From: Sepiola atlantica
Lineage: Eukaryota; Mollusca; Cephalopoda; Sepiida; Sepiolidae
Reading direction: 5' to 3'
Assembly: GCA_963556195.1 (NCBI GenBank)
Contig: OY744517.1
Coordinates: 88,040,714 to 88,104,713, forward strand
DNA length: 64,000 nt
Part shown: positions 63,453 to 64,000 of the stretch, in pieces
Layout: each line of letters starts with the position of its first letter
Position numbering within the stretch: the first letter of the stretch is position 1
The notes under the pieces: generated by a model
The model's database searches: none
Told to the model about the DNA's origin: nothing
Seen by the model: only the letters and a program-made list of their open reading frames with translations
Position numbers and translations under genes: made by a program

Positions 63453-64000
63453 TTCATACCAAATGAATGAATGAAACAAATGATTATCATATAAGTAAAA
63501 TATATAATCACTTAAGTTCCAACAATAGTAAATCCAGATAAAAAGTTCTTCAAAATGGTAATAATAAATCTACAGAAAGTTCAGAAATAGTTTTGAGTCT
63601 AAAATCTTAGTACTTTTACAGAATTTGAACCAAATTGTTTTTTTTTAATCCTAACACTCACCTAACCCGAACCTAACCCTAGACCTGGGGCGGGCAACCT
63701 TTTCAGATCGCGGGACGGAGTGAAAAACGAAATCTCAGAATTACTATATTTTGTTTACATAAATAAATTGTACAAAAATTGCATTGAACACTCTACAAAT
63801 CTGATATTTTTTCTCAAGAGACTTCTGTATGTCATGTTATAAAAGGCGCCGACGAAGAGCCATTTTGCAATCATAAAAAATAATGACTGGGAAAGTAGCA
63901 AGTTGAACCAGCATTCGTTTTGACACACCTCACATAAGTTCTCTGTTTCATGCCCTTTACTCGTCTCTCCTTTCCTCTTTGCCTCTCTCTTTCTCTTTTT
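63453..64000. other. No gene recognised
   Basis: CCTAACCC-like units at 63,655-63,682 may be a decayed telomere-type repeat. GACCTGGGGCGGGCAACCTT at about 63,682 may begin another transposon relic. Confidence 0.35.

Overview
The window looks like intergenic or deep intronic DNA from a large, AT-rich, repeat-filled invertebrate genome. A cephalopod mollusc such as an octopus fits best. The reasons are dense (TA)n tracts, tRNA-derived SINEs, an ATC-rich LINE terminus of a kind I associate with octopus and squid DNA, R4/Dong-type and RTE/CR1-like LINE remnants, Tigger remnants and telomere-type CCCTAA units. The assignment is inferred. No recognisable host protein-coding gene is present. Nearly all long open frames come from simple repeats or lie opposite broken retrotransposons.

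Layout. 1-5 kb: a fold-back copy of a dispersed repeat, a U2-snRNA-headed SINE, a 36-bp minisatellite and a long inverted repeat. 5.2-7.5 kb: a CR1/Jockey-like LINE on the minus strand, then the 3' end of an R4/Dong-like LINE beside TTA/CTA microsatellites. 8.7-10.6 kb: a decayed Gypsy pol. 11-13.1 kb: a second copy of the dispersed repeat, a small promoter-like exon candidate, a nested palindrome, and a LINE tail in which a piece of coding sequence has become a 75-bp tandem array. 14.7-25.5 kb: a 26-bp minisatellite abuts a long R4/Dong-like pseudogene, which abuts a 6.7-kb (ATT)n/(AAT)n tract that switches strand at 24,030. 26.5-33.6 kb: a third copy of the dispersed repeat, a compound inverted repeat, another exon candidate, a 1.8-kb diverged repeat element and LINE remnants. 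35-42.5 kb: hairpins, hammerhead-ribozyme-like motifs, several tandem repeats, tRNA-derived SINEs and a tail-to-tail LINE pair. 42.5-50.6 kb: mostly featureless. 50.6-56.7 kb: more U2-headed SINEs, a 21-bp minisatellite, many (TA)n tracts, hammerhead-like motifs and a long fold-back. 59-63.5 kb: a Tigger remnant, two LINE tails and a SINE.

Two themes seem most worth following. First, hammerhead-like ribozyme cores (CTGANGA, stem II, GAAA) sit in the short unique segments between (TA)n tracts; at three of them the flanking bases also pair as stem I. Second, a SINE family starts with the 5' end of U2 snRNA and carries a new hairpin directly after the U2-derived part. None of this could be checked by database search or folding software here.
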